64,000 nt of DNA from Marinobacter lipolyticus SM19 (GTDB lineage Bacteria; Pseudomonadota; Gammaproteobacteria; Pseudomonadales; Oleiphilaceae). The stretch lies in contig NZ_KE007325.1 of NCBI RefSeq assembly GCF_000397065.2, positions 336,495 through 400,494 of the forward strand. The letters run 5' to 3'. Shown one piece after another: positions 24,795 through 37,924 of the stretch. Under the pieces are notes generated by a model. The model saw only the letters and a program-made list of their open reading frames with translations. It was not told the DNA's origin and did no database searches. Positions within the stretch are counted from its first letter, which is position 1. Every line of letters starts with the position of its first letter. Position numbers and translations under genes: made by a program.

Positions 24795-26158
24795 TGGAGC
24801 TTGAAACCCTATTTGTAATCGGCATGTTCCTGACGTTCGGGGCATTGTTGATGACCGGTTTTCCGGTTGCCTGGGTGTTGGGTGGCACCGCGGTTATCTG
24901 GACGGTGATTGGCGTGGTGGCGGTTGATAACTTCGGCGCCAATTTGTGGTTCGACTATTCCTCCTCCATGGGGCTGGTGCCTGAGCGGGTGTGGAAAGTT
25001 GTAAGTAGTGAGACCCTTGTGGCTCTGCCCATGTTTATCTTTATGGGCATCATGCTTGATCAGTCCGGCGTCGCCGAGCGACTGATGAACGCTATGGTAA
25101 AACTCTTTGGTGCCGTTCGCGGTGGCTATGCGGTCACAGTGATTGTCATCGGGGTACTGCTGGCAGCCACCACCGGTATCATCGGTGCGTCCGTGGTGCT
25201 TCTGGGTATGCTCTCCCTGCCGGTGATGATGGAAAACAAGTACGACAAGGGGTTTGCCGTGGGCACTGCCTGTGCCACCGGTACCCTGGGGATCCTGATT
25301 CCTCCGTCCATCATGCTGGTGCTGATGGCAGACCGGCTGGCGGTGCCCGAGGCGTCGGTGGGCGATCTGTTTATGGGCGCGTTCTTCCCCGGTTTAATGC
25401 TGGGCGCCATGTACGTGGCCTATGCCATTATCCGCCCCCTGTTGCAGCCTCACGTTGCACCGGTGCCAGAAGGTACCCTGAAAGTATCCTGGAGTATTGT
25501 CTGGGAAGTGGCCAAGGCCGTAGTGCCCACGGCTGCGCTGATCCTGGGTGTGCTTGGTTCGATCTTTGCCGGTATAGCCACGCCCACGGAGGCTTCCGGC
25601 GTGGGTGCTCTGGGTGCTCTGTTACTGGCCCTGATGGCTAGACGCCTGAACCTGAAAGTGCTCAACTCATCGTTGCAACAGACCACGCGCACGTCCGCCT
25701 TCATCTTTGCCATTTTCCTGGGCGCGACGGCCTTCTCTGTGGTATTGCGGGGCCTGGGTGGCGACCAGGTAATCGAAGATGCGCTGTTGGGACTGCCATT
25801 CGGCCCCTATGGCGTGGTGCTGACCATTCTGTTCGCGGTGTTCCTGCTCGGCTTCTTCCTGGACTGGGTCGAGATTACTCTCATCATCCTGCCGCTGGTG
25901 GCGCCGGTGGTTCAAACGCTGGGCTTTGACCTGGTGTGGTTCACCATCCTCTTTGCCATGTGTCTGCAGACGTCGTTCCTGACGCCACCGGTAGGCTTTG
26001 CCCTGTTCTATATCAAAGGTGTCGCGCCGCCGGAAATCAAAGTGATGGACATCTACAAGGGTGTCATACCCTTCATCATCATTCAGCTGGTGGGGCTGGC
26101 CATCGTATTCCTGGTGCCCGAGATCGCTACCTGGCTGCCCGCCGCGGCTTATAATTAA
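24794..26158 (+). CDS. TRAP transporter large permease, DctM type
   Basis: A 454-residue integral membrane protein of about 12 helices, the ion-coupled transport subunit of the TRAP system. Conserved features are the GFPVAWVLGG entry motif, the central ATTGIIGASVVLLGMLSLPVMM, the glycine-rich CATGTLGILIPPSIMLVL and the late LQTSFLTPPVGFALFYIKGV. It is somewhat longer than the typical 425 residues because of a loop at about 50-75. The ATG overlaps the small permease stop. The 3HB dehydrogenase gene follows 12 bp later, in one operon. Confidence 0.92.
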   Translation: MELETLFVIGMFLTFGALLMTGFPVAWVLGGTAVIWTVIGVVAVDNFGANLWFDYSSSMGLVPERVWKVVSSETLVALPMFIFMGIMLDQSGVAERLMNAMVKLFGAVRGGYAVTVIVIGVLLAATTGIIGASVVLLGMLSLPVMMENKYDKGFAVGTACATGTLGILIPPSIMLVLMADRLAVPEASVGDLFMGAFFPGLMLGAMYVAYAIIRPLLQPHVAPVPEGTLKVSWSIVWEVAKAVVPTAALILGVLGSIFAGIATPTEASGVGALGALLLALMARRLNLKVLNSSLQQTTRTSAFIFAIFLGATAFSVVLRGLGGDQVIEDALLGLPFGPYGVVLTILFAVFLLGFFLDWVEITLIILPLVAPVVQTLGFDLVWFTILFAMCLQTSFLTPPVGFALFYIKGVAPPEIKVMDIYKGVIPFIIIQLVGLAIVFLVPEIATWLPAAAYN

Positions 26159-26170
26159 GGAGATAATAAA

Positions 26171-26950
26171 ATGCGTCTAGAAAACCGGATTGCTCTGGTG
26201 ACCGGTGCCGGTCGTGGCATCGGCAGGGCCATTGCCGAACACTATGGACGTGAGGGGGCAAAGGTCGCGGTTGCCGATCTGACCCTGGAAAGTGCCCGTG
26301 ACACCGTTCAGGCTATAGAAGCCAGCGGCGGCACGGCCATGGCCATTGCGATGGACGTCACCAATGAGCAGGCTGTTGATGATGGTGTGGCCGCCATTGT
26401 CGAGCAATGGGGCGGGCTGGACATTGCCCTGGCCAACGCCGGTGTCCAGCACATCGACCCGGTGCACAAGCTGGCGTTTGCGGACTGGAGCAAAGTCATG
26501 AGCGTCCACCTTGACGGCGCCTTCCTGGTTACCCGTGCCGCTCTGCAACACATGTATGCCTCCGGTGGCGGTACCATGTTGTACATGGGCTCGGTGCATT
26601 CTCTGGAGGCGTCACCCCTGAAAGCACCCTACGTTGCCGCCAAACACGGTATGCTCGGCCTTTGCCGTGCAGTTGCCAAGGAGGGAGCCGAGCATGGTGT
26701 GCGCAGTAATATCATCTGTCCGGGCTTTGTGCGGACCCCCCTGGTGGACAAACAGATTCCGGAGCAGGCAAAGGAACTGGGGATTTCCGAGGAAGACGTC
26801 ATCAGCAAGGTCATGCTGAAAAATACCGTGGATGGCAAGTTCACGACCCTTGAGGATGTATCCGAACTGGCCGTTCATCTGGCTGCCTTCCCGTCAGCAG
26901 CCCTGACCGGCCAATCCATTGTCGTCAGCCACGGCTGGCACATGCAGTAA
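26171..26950 (+). CDS. bdhA: 3-hydroxybutyrate dehydrogenase, SDR family
   Basis: A 259-residue short-chain dehydrogenase that oxidises (R)-3-hydroxybutyrate to acetoacetate with NAD. The NAD-binding TGAGRGIG is at 11-18, NAG at 89-91, serine at 141 in GSVHS, and catalytic Y154-x3-K158. The downstream run [28 protein letters not shown] is characteristic of bacterial 3HB dehydrogenases and separates it from generic SDR enzymes. AAGGAGA lies eight bases before the ATG. It follows the TRAP permease and precedes acetoacetate-CoA ligase by 16 bp. Size is typical. Confidence 0.9.
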   Translation: MRLENRIALVTGAGRGIGRAIAEHYGREGAKVAVADLTLESARDTVQAIEASGGTAMAIAMDVTNEQAVDDGVAAIVEQWGGLDIALANAGVQHIDPVHKLAFADWSKVMSVHLDGAFLVTRAALQHMYASGGGTMLYMGSVHSLEASPLKAPYVAAKHGMLGLCRAVAKEGAEHGVRSNIICPGFVRTPLVDKQIPEQAKELGISEEDVISKVMLKNTVDGKFTTLEDVSELAVHLAAFPSAALTGQSIVVSHGWHMQ

Positions 26951-26966
26951 TGAGCAGGAGAGACGG

Positions 26967-28956
<1,990 letters not shown>

Positions 28957-28958
<2 letters not shown>

Positions 28959-29052
28959 CCGTAGGTCGGATTAGCCGCAGGCGTAATCCGACGGTGCAAT
29001 GGCCTGAGAACTGGTTGTCGGATTACGCCTGTGGCTAATCCGACCTACGGTT
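28957..29052. repeat. REP-like inverted pair, copy 2
   Basis: Unit 28957-28992 (AACCGTAGGTCGGATTAGC...GCGTAATCCGAC) is mirrored by 29017-29052, making a near-perfect 36-bp inverted repeat with a 24-bp spacer. Each unit is itself a small stem-loop. It matches the pair at 2145-2228. It begins at the last two bases of the acetoacetate-CoA ligase stop codon, a common position for REP elements. Confidence 0.9.
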
Positions 29053-29081
29053 CCGGGACGGCAACTCCAACGTTGTATCAA

Positions 29082-29161
29082 GGAGCATGGCTGGGGGAAG
29101 CCCCCAAAACAGTCAGGGAAGCCACGCTTTCCGTTTTGGGGGCTTCCCCCAGCCATGCTCC
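29082..29161. repeat. Perfect 29-bp-arm hairpin, copy D
   Basis: Positions 29082-29110 and 29133-29161 are exact reverse complements over 29 bp. The 22-base loop (AGTCAGGGAAGCCACGCTTT then CC) can add a GGAA/TTCC pairing. The loop differs from the loop of copies A-C, so this is a second type of long hairpin with the same architecture. It stands between the acetoacetate-CoA ligase and isocitrate dehydrogenase genes and may also end transcription. Confidence 0.85.
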
Positions 29162-29221
29162 GAGCCGCCAAAATCCACAAACCCAATGTCCGAAAGTTTC
29201 GTAAAATCCCGCCTTTTCACC

Positions 29222-29265
29222 AACCTGTAACAGGTTTTAGCGCATTTTTAGTCCGTTGTTATACT
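29222..29265 (+). promoter_or_regulatory. Extended -10 promoter with palindrome, before idh
   Basis: AACCTGT-A-ACAGGTT (29222-29236) is a perfect 15-bp palindrome. Twenty bases on is TGTTATACT (29257-29265), an extended -10 box (TGn-TATACT). No good -35 hexamer is seen, as is usual for extended -10 promoters. The palindrome would cover about -50 to -36, a place for an activator or repressor. The isocitrate dehydrogenase ATG is about 140 bp downstream. Confidence 0.5.
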
Positions 29266-29412
29266 AAGATCGTACCCAAAATCTGCGAAAAAATGGTATC
29301 TTAGTAGCCCTATCAAAAGTTCCCGTATCAGTCATTGCTCAGGTTGGGCGTTCACAAGACACCTGACCCCGCCATGACCGTCCTGAACTCACACTCTAGC
29401 CTGAGGACGAAA

Positions 29413-31656
<2,244 letters not shown>

Positions 31657-31699
31657 TCCAGAGCAACGCCAGCCGGGTGTTTTGACCCGGTATCCTGTG

Positions 31700-31737
31700 A
31701 AAAAGCCGGACAGCCCGCGAGGGTTCTCCGGTTTTTT
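31700..31737 (+). terminator. Intrinsic terminator after isocitrate dehydrogenase gene
   Basis: AAAAAGCCGGA pairs with TCCGGTTTTTT, with an inner AGCCC/GGGTT stem and GCGA loop, ending in six T residues. A-tract on the left and T-tract on the right let it serve both this gene and the convergent antiporter gene. Confidence 0.85.
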
Positions 31738-31751
31738 CGTATTTGGGACGA

Positions 31752-32945
31752 CTAGTCGTCATCCACGGATTCTTCATAACCTTTGCCGGTTTCCCCGGCG
31801 TGGCGGAGCTCGATCAGGGTCAGGGGTGGCCCGACCAATTCAAAAATAACCGTCGCTCCAATCACCAGCGGCAGTATGTAGGTCAGCTCTGGCAATCGGT
31901 CGGTTGCGACAAGGGCGAGGCCCAGCGCAACGCCGGCCTGAGGCATCAGGCATGCACCGATACGTCGACGGTTATGGGGGGCGGATCCTGCCAGGTAGCC
32001 ACCAATCTGTCCGCCTGCCAGTCTCCCGGCGATTCGGGCACCGACGTACGCAACACCGAGCGCACCCAGTGCTGGTAACATCGACCATTCCAGCTGATAA
32101 CCCGCCATGAAGAAGAACAGCGCCAGGAACGGTTCTGAAATTCCGTCGATCGAGCGAAATGGCCGGACGTGGTGGCGTGCCTGGTTGGCAACGACGACCC
32201 CCAGAGTCATGCAGGTCAGGAGATAGGAAAGTCCCAGCAGTCCGGCAATGCCTGCTGCCAAAAAAACAAAACCAGCGGATTCCAGCAGCATCGGCTCGCC
32301 CGGTCTTATGCGCCCGGTTAACCATGCCATCGGCAGTCCCAGGATGGTACCGAGAACCAGGGAACCGCCGACTTCCACGATGCCGGTACCCAGGCTGCCG
32401 AGACCGGTACCGCCATTTCCCATTAACAGCTCTGCGCTTACCAGGCAGACACTGAACAGAATAACGCCCCATGCATCATCAATGGCAACGACCTGATATA
32501 TCAGCCGGGTCAGTGGACCATTGGCGCCGGCCTCCCGCAGCACATCAAGCGTGGCGGCGGGTGCGGTGGCCGTCGCAACGGCGCCCAGCAGCAGGGACGC
32601 TGGCAGGTTGGACGTCACCAGCCAGACTGCGCCGGCAACGAAGGCAGCCGTGACAAGCGTTACCACGAGGCTGACAATCAGGGCTTCCCGGCCGTCCTTC
32701 AGATCTTTCACGTACATCCGCTCACCCAGAAGGAAGCCGACCATCGCCAGAGTGAGCTGGGTAATGAAACCGAAATGTTCATCGGCATCCGGGGGCAAAA
32801 GATCCAGCAATTCGGGCCCGGCGAGTGCGCCGAGTAATAACAACAGGGTGACTCGGGGGATATGGATCCGTTGGCCGACACCATGAGCGGCAACCGCTAA
32901 AAGCAGGGTACCGCCGATCAGTAGCAGGTCAGTGGCGTTAGTCAC
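31752..32945 (-). CDS. Cation/proton antiporter, CPA2 family
   Basis: A 397-residue membrane protein of 11 to 12 helices of the Na(+)/H(+) exchanger superfamily, with no C-terminal regulatory domain. The transport core has VAIDDAWGVILFSV, the unwound-helix region bearing the paired acidic residues (DD) typical of antiporters. GALAGPELLDLLPPDADEHFGFITQLTLAMVGFLLGE near the N-terminus also fits. The ion, Na+ or K+, cannot be told. Its start is three bases after the ybaK stop, so it is the last gene of a GGDEF-EAL, ybaK, antiporter operon. Confidence 0.82.
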   Translation of the reverse strand: MTNATDLLLIGGTLLLAVAAHGVGQRIHIPRVTLLLLLGALAGPELLDLLPPDADEHFGFITQLTLAMVGFLLGERMYVKDLKDGREALIVSLVVTLVTAAFVAGAVWLVTSNLPASLLLGAVATATAPAATLDVLREAGANGPLTRLIYQVVAIDDAWGVILFSVCLVSAELLMGNGGTGLGSLGTGIVEVGGSLVLGTILGLPMAWLTGRIRPGEPMLLESAGFVFLAAGIAGLLGLSYLLTCMTLGVVVANQARHHVRPFRSIDGISEPFLALFFFMAGYQLEWSMLPALGALGVAYVGARIAGRLAGGQIGGYLAGSAPHNRRRIGACLMPQAGVALGLALVATDRLPELTYILPLVIGATVIFELVGPPLTLIELRHAGETGKGYEESVDDD

Positions 32946-32948
32946 TGT

Positions 32949-33419
32949 TCAGTCCTGATGCAGCGGCGTAAATACGCCTCCGGTCAACTGCGCCAGATCT
33001 TGAGGTGCGAGCTCAATTTCCAGGCCCCGGCGACCGGCGCTGACGTAGAGGGTGTCGAAACTCCGGGCGGAGTCGTCAATGAAGGTTTTCAGGCGTTTTT
33101 TCTGGCCCAGAGGGCTGACGCCGCCGAGCACGTACCCGGTACTGCGTTGTACATCCTGTTTGTCGGCCATGACCGCTTTTTTCCCTCCAGCTGCTTTGGC
33201 AACCAGTTTCAAGCTCAGCTGGGACGTGACGGGTACGACGCCGACCGCTAGGTCTTTGCCATCAATGGCGACTACAAGGGTTTTGAATACTCTGACCGGG
33301 TCTACCCCCATCTTCTCCGCCGCCTCGGTACCGAACGATTCGCTGGCGGGATCATGCTGGTATTCGTGAATCCGGTGATTCACTTTCGCTTTTTTTGCAG
33401 CGTTGATACCGGGTGTCAT
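32949..33419 (-). CDS. ybaK: YbaK-type aminoacyl-tRNA deacylase
   Basis: A 156-residue YbaK/EbsC protein, a trans-editing enzyme that removes cysteine from Cys-tRNA(Pro) in the cytoplasm. The family lysine is in VFKTLVVA (about K46), followed by VVPVTSQLSLKLVAKAAGGKKAVMADK and the glycine-rich GYVLGGVSPLGQKKRLKTFID. Its ATG overlaps the stop of the GGDEF-EAL gene (ATGA), and the antiporter starts three bases after its stop, so all three are translationally coupled despite their unrelated roles. Confidence 0.92.
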   Translation of the reverse strand: MTPGINAAKKAKVNHRIHEYQHDPASESFGTEAAEKMGVDPVRVFKTLVVAIDGKDLAVGVVPVTSQLSLKLVAKAAGGKKAVMADKQDVQRSTGYVLGGVSPLGQKKRLKTFIDDSARSFDTLYVSAGRRGLEIELAPQDLAQLTGGVFTPLHQD

Positions 33420-36079
33420 ACTTTGAGTCGGGCTCCGCTATTCCGTGAACGGGTGAAATTCTGTAAATCATCCCATGACAGTGGCCGGGAATACCAGAAC
33501 CCCTGATAACTGGTACAGCCGAAGGATTTGAGGAGGTTAAATTGTTCCTCCGTTTCCACACCTTCAGCGACAACGTCCATGCCCAGTTCGTGGGCCATGG
33601 ACAGGGTGCCTCGGGTAATCGCAGCGTCACGCTGACTGGCAGTGATGCCGTTGATGAAGGTTCGATCGATTTTTATCCGGTCGACCGGCATATCCCGCAT
33701 ATAGCTCAGACTTGAAAATCCCGTACCAAAATCGTCAATCGCCACTACTACTCCGAGGTTCTGCAACTCACGGAGTTGTTTGATGGCTTCCTGGGGATCG
33801 TCCAGAAAAACATTTTCGGTGATCTCGACGCACAGCTTTCCAGCCTGGATCTGGTACCCATCCAGCAGGCTGGTTATTCGCTCCACCAATCGATGACGAT
33901 GAAACTGCAATGGTGAGAGGTTAATGGAGATGGTCGGAACGCCTATCTCTGTCAGTCCTGCAACCATGGTTGCAGCTTCCTCCATAACCCATTCGCTGAT
34001 GGGGATGATTTGCCCGGTACGCTCTGCGACCGGAATGTACTCGGCAGGTGAGATGTAGCCCCGGGTAGGATGTTTCCACCGAATGAGCGCTTCCACCCCG
34101 ATAATATCGAGATCGTTGCCAAACATCGGTTGATAGAACAGTTGAAACTGTTTCAGGTTCAGGGCTTCGTGAATTTGCTGCCGCAGTGATACTTCGTGCA
34201 GGGCATGTTTGTTCAGGCCATCATTGAACCAGTGCCAGGTATTACCTCCCAGTCTTTTGGCCTGATACATGGCCATATCGGCCTGCTGAATCAGCACCAT
34301 GGCATTGGCCAGTTTTTCATTGCTGACGGCAATACCGATGGCAGCTGACAAGGTGACTTCCACTCCGTCATGACAGAACGGCTGGACGAACTGCGCCAGC
34401 ATCGTCTCGGCAACCCTGTTCAGGTGATGGTTGTCACCCGGTGCTGGCACCAGGGCAACGAATTCGTCACCACCAAAGCGAGTCAGTGTGGCGTCGGCTG
34501 GTACCGCATCGGCAAGACGGTGGGCCGTTTGCTCCAGGATCTGGTCCCCGAAATAATGTCCGAGACTGTCATTGACCGGCTTGAATCCGTCCAGATCGAT
34601 AAACATGACATAAATAGAGTGGCCCTTGCCAAGGGCGTGCCGGCAGATGTCTGCCAAGTGTGCCTCAAGATAAACCCGGTTTGGTAATCCGGTCAGGGAA
34701 TCGTGGCTGGCCTGAAAGGCCAGAACTTCCTCTTGTTTTACCCGTGCACTGATATCGTTCTGAACCCCGACAAAGTGGGTGACTTCCTGGCGGTTATTGC
34801 GCACCGGGGCAATGTACAAATCGTTCCAGAATGTCGAGCCGTCCTTACGGTAGTTCAGGATGGACGTATGTACCTCCCGGAATTCGGATAGCCTTCGCCG
34901 AATCCGGCGCTTTGCCGATTCACCGGTAGCTGCTCCCTGCAGCAGGCTGCAGCTGCGTCCCAGGATTTCATCACGGGCGTATCCGGTGATATGTTCAAAT
35001 GCAGGGTTTACATAAATGAGAGGAAACCCCGGCAGGCTGGCATCGGCGATGGTTATGCCATTGGCCGATGCTTCTACCCCGCGTTCCAGCAATTTCAGGC
35101 GGGCTTCTGTCCGTCTCTGTTCGGTGCGGTCTTTGGCAACCCCGTGAATCCCGGTCACTTTGCCGTCAACAACAATGGGCATGTTGGTAATATCGATATC
35201 AAGCAAATCCCCGGAGCGTTGGAATACCTTGATCTCGTAACGCTGTGGTTCTCCGGACATGGCGCCTTCAAAATGCCGGCGCGTGCGCTCAATGTCCTCG
35301 GGAGAAACCAGCTTTTCGTAATGCTGCCCAAGGATTTCCGCTTCGGAGTAGTGCACCAGTTCGGTGCCGGCCTGGTTGAACTGAATGAACTTCCCTTCAA
35401 GGTCGAGGGTGAATACTGCATCCGGGTTATGGGTGAACAGTGAACGGAAGTGTTGTTCATTGTGTTCTCTGAGAATTCTCTGATGGTGGTTTTCCAATAC
35501 CAGGCTGACTATGTGCCGCGTGCGTTCAATCAGGCGGAACTGCCGTTGGCTTGGGGTCCGCTGGTCATGGAAATAAATTGCAAACGTACCAAGAAGATCA
35601 TCGTTGGCGGCAATAATGGGAAAAGACCAGCAGGCTACGAGATTGTATTGGGTGATCAGGTCCGTATAAGGCGAGAACCGATCATCCTGGCGCATGTCCG
35701 GCACGATCACCGGCTGGCGGCGGTAGGCCGCGGTGCCACACGCGGCGGAGTTGTCTTCAATGGGTAAGGCCCGCAGGGCTTGACGAAACTCCGCAGGGAA
35801 ACTGGGCGCAGCCTCTGCCGACAAATTCTCGAGAGGAATATCAGCAAGCATCACGGTGCACAGAGCGCCGGATACCTGGTGTTCGATCAGATGGCAGATA
35901 CCATTGAGCTTGTCCTCCAGTGGTGTTTGTCGGGTGATGGCCTCTATGGCGGAGTGCTGGTCCTGTATTAACTGGTTGAGGCGATGCTTCTCCCTGCAAC
36001 TGATCCACCACAGCATCGCGAATACTGCAGCGATGATGGAAGCAATAACAGACAGAGTGACAGGCAGGTTCAGAGACAA
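33416..36079 (-). CDS. GAF-PAS-PAS-GGDEF-EAL signalling protein
   Basis: An 887-residue c-di-GMP enzyme. Order: one N-terminal membrane helix (about 6-26), a GAF domain (about 50-195), two PAS domains (about 210-330 and 335-450, the second ending NYRKDGSTFWNDLYIAPV), GGDEF at 536-540 (RFGGDEF), and EAL with its motif at 663-665. The GGDEF signature is intact. The EAL domain keeps its key acidic residues (ITENVFLDD, IDDFGTGFSSLSY, KIDRTF, AEGVETEEQ), so both synthesis and breakdown are possible. The start is TTG at 36079, preceded by GAGG at six bases; no ATG fits. It leads an operon with ybaK and the antiporter, and faces a second diguanylate cyclase gene across a 279-bp spacer. Confidence 0.9.
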   Translation of the reverse strand: MSLNLPVTLSVIASIIAAVFAMLWWISCREKHRLNQLIQDQHSAIEAITRQTPLEDKLNGICHLIEHQVSGALCTVMLADIPLENLSAEAAPSFPAEFRQALRALPIEDNSAACGTAAYRRQPVIVPDMRQDDRFSPYTDLITQYNLVACWSFPIIAANDDLLGTFAIYFHDQRTPSQRQFRLIERTRHIVSLVLENHHQRILREHNEQHFRSLFTHNPDAVFTLDLEGKFIQFNQAGTELVHYSEAEILGQHYEKLVSPEDIERTRRHFEGAMSGEPQRYEIKVFQRSGDLLDIDITNMPIVVDGKVTGIHGVAKDRTEQRRTEARLKLLERGVEASANGITIADASLPGFPLIYVNPAFEHITGYARDEILGRSCSLLQGAATGESAKRRIRRRLSEFREVHTSILNYRKDGSTFWNDLYIAPVRNNRQEVTHFVGVQNDISARVKQEEVLAFQASHDSLTGLPNRVYLEAHLADICRHALGKGHSIYVMFIDLDGFKPVNDSLGHYFGDQILEQTAHRLADAVPADATLTRFGGDEFVALVPAPGDNHHLNRVAETMLAQFVQPFCHDGVEVTLSAAIGIAVSNEKLANAMVLIQQADMAMYQAKRLGGNTWHWFNDGLNKHALHEVSLRQQIHEALNLKQFQLFYQPMFGNDLDIIGVEALIRWKHPTRGYISPAEYIPVAERTGQIIPISEWVMEEAATMVAGLTEIGVPTISINLSPLQFHRHRLVERITSLLDGYQIQAGKLCVEITENVFLDDPQEAIKQLRELQNLGVVVAIDDFGTGFSSLSYMRDMPVDRIKIDRTFINGITASQRDAAITRGTLSMAHELGMDVVAEGVETEEQFNLLKSFGCTSYQGFWYSRPLSWDDLQNFTRSRNSGARLKV

Positions 36080-36358
36080 GGCTTACCTCATATCCAGGCT
36101 GGAACCAGGGGGTGTTCCGGTGAGCGGACCTACTATCTATAGCTAACAACTGTAGGTGAGTTTGTATGGGAATGCACAGGCATTTTCCGCAGGCGATTTT
36201 CTCCTGGCGATCGGTGTTGTTCCATGGCCTGGAGGTGATGGCGCCATAACAGCGTTCGACGAACTGGCCGAATATGACTATTTTCAAAAGGTATCAGGCT
36301 ATCGGTCGGGTCAAGGGAAGTGCTCGCCAATTACAACGGACTACCAGGATGGCAACTC

Positions 36359-37543
36359 ATGAGGGATCTCAAGAAACGGCATACGCCACTGCAGCGATCA
36401 GTCGTAATTGTGGTGATATACCTCTGTGCGGGTTGGCTATGGATTACCTTTTCAGACGCCGTTGCAGAAGCCTGGATTTCAGACACCCGGATGCTTAGCC
36501 GTGTTCAGACCTGGAAGGGGCTCTTGTTTGTGCTGGTAACGGGGGGTGTGTTGTTTGCCGTATTGCTGGCGCAATTCCGGAAAGACTGCAATCTGATCAA
36601 GCTGCAACAGGATCAGCGCGAAGCGTTACGTCAGCAAGAACGGCAACTGGCGGTGTTGATGGGCAACCTGCCGGGTATGGCCTACCGCTGTCGGTTTGAC
36701 GAACACTGGACCGTGCTCTTTGCCTCCGAGGGCTGTCAGGTTCTGACCGGATATGCACCGGACGAACTGGTGGACAATCGGGTCGCCAGCTACGCCAGCC
36801 TGATTGATCCCGAATCCACCGACGAAGTGAGCCGTGCAGTGGAAGCTTCAGTGGCCAAGGACGAACCTTTTTCCATCGAATATGCGCTCAGACGCAAGGA
36901 TGGTCAGACAATCTGGGTCTGGGAGCGTGGCCGCTGCATTGATGATGATGGAGATCTGGTGCTTGAAGGTATCGTCCTCGACATCTCCGATCGCAAGGCG
37001 CTTGAAGAAGAATTGTCTGAGCTGGCAACTAACGATCCGCTGACTGGACTGAATAACCGTCGCGAAATGACCCACTTGCTGGAAGAGGAGGTCGCCCGTG
37101 CCACCCGCTATGGCCGGGAAGTGGCCTTTTTATGGATTGATTTCGATCACTTCAAAGAGATCAACGACAGCTTCGGTCATGCGGCCGGTGATGCCGTATT
37201 GAGGAATGTTAGCCACCTTCTTGTTGATGGTATACGCACTGTGGATTCCGTGGGGCGTTTTGGCGGTGAGGAATTCGTGATCCTGTTGCCGGAAATGGGT
37301 GTAGAAGAGGCCCGAGAGGCTGCGGAGCGTCTGCGCCAAAGGGTCCATGAGACCCCGATACCTCTGGATACCGGTGAAACCGTCCCGTTAACCATCAGCA
37401 TTGGTATCGCGGTGTTTCCACAACATGGCAGGAGTCCGGAAGCGTTATGTGCGGCTGCCGACAAAGCAATGTACCGGGCCAAGCAGTTCGGTCGTAATTG
37501 CGTGGTTATGGCGTCGGCACCGGCTGAGGCGCAGAACTCCTGA
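36359..37543 (+). CDS. PAS-GGDEF diguanylate cyclase, membrane-bound
   Basis: A 394-residue protein with two N-terminal membrane helices (about 13-33 and 51-71), a PAS/PAC domain (about 95-215, with VWERGRCIDDDGDLVLEGIVLDISDRK) and a GGDEF domain with signature GGEEF at 302-306 (RFGGEEFVILLPE), as in active diguanylate cyclases that make c-di-GMP. No RxxD inhibitory site stands in its usual place. The frame is open from a GTG at 36320, but the ATG at 36359 has a better-spaced AGGA and starts just before the first helix. It is divergent from the GGDEF-EAL gene, so the two may share control. Confidence 0.88.
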   Translation: MRDLKKRHTPLQRSVVIVVIYLCAGWLWITFSDAVAEAWISDTRMLSRVQTWKGLLFVLVTGGVLFAVLLAQFRKDCNLIKLQQDQREALRQQERQLAVLMGNLPGMAYRCRFDEHWTVLFASEGCQVLTGYAPDELVDNRVASYASLIDPESTDEVSRAVEASVAKDEPFSIEYALRRKDGQTIWVWERGRCIDDDGDLVLEGIVLDISDRKALEEELSELATNDPLTGLNNRREMTHLLEEEVARATRYGREVAFLWIDFDHFKEINDSFGHAAGDAVLRNVSHLLVDGIRTVDSVGRFGGEEFVILLPEMGVEEAREAAERLRQRVHETPIPLDTGETVPLTISIGIAVFPQHGRSPEALCAAADKAMYRAKQFGRNCVVMASAPAEAQNS

Positions 37544-37627
37544 CCGTTGCGGTGGACAGAGTGACATTCTGGCTACCGGCCCTCCGGCCAATGCTCCGGC
37601 TGGGATCAGCGTTGATCATGAAACTAA

Positions 37628-37892
37628 GGAGCCTCTGAACAACTCCTGAATCGCCTCTGCGCGATCTGAAGGCTGTAGATGCAAGGCGCAGCTCGCCGCC
37701 AATGGCCGTAGTCCTTGGCAAGAGTTGCAACACCGCAGATGCAGCCTTCAGAGCGCGCCCTTCGGGGCTTTCAGAGCAATTCACACTCCGCGTTGCGACT
37801 TTTTGCAAGGTCCAGACATTACTGCAAAGTCGCGCCTTGATTGTGAATCGCTCTGAAAGCCAGAGGCGATCCAGGAGTTATTCAGAGGCTCC
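37628..37892. mobile_element. MITE, 265 bp, IS5-type ends, CTAA duplication
   Basis: A non-coding element with imperfect terminal inverted repeats of about 32 bp: GGAGCCTCTGAAcaACTCCT... (37628-37659) against its mirror at 37861-37892. It is flanked by CTAA at 37624-37627 and 37893-37896, a 4-bp target duplication fitting the YTAR target of IS5-group elements. Inside are two further inverted repeats (about 37667-37685 with 37736-37754, and about 37770-37790 with 37840-37862), so the transcript would fold into a multi-arm structure. There is no transposase, so it would have to be moved by one elsewhere. The flanks (37544-37627 and 37893-37924) hold nothing else. Confidence 0.85.
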
Positions 37893-37924
37893 CTAAAACA
37901 GCAACCTGAACCCAAGGCGTACTG

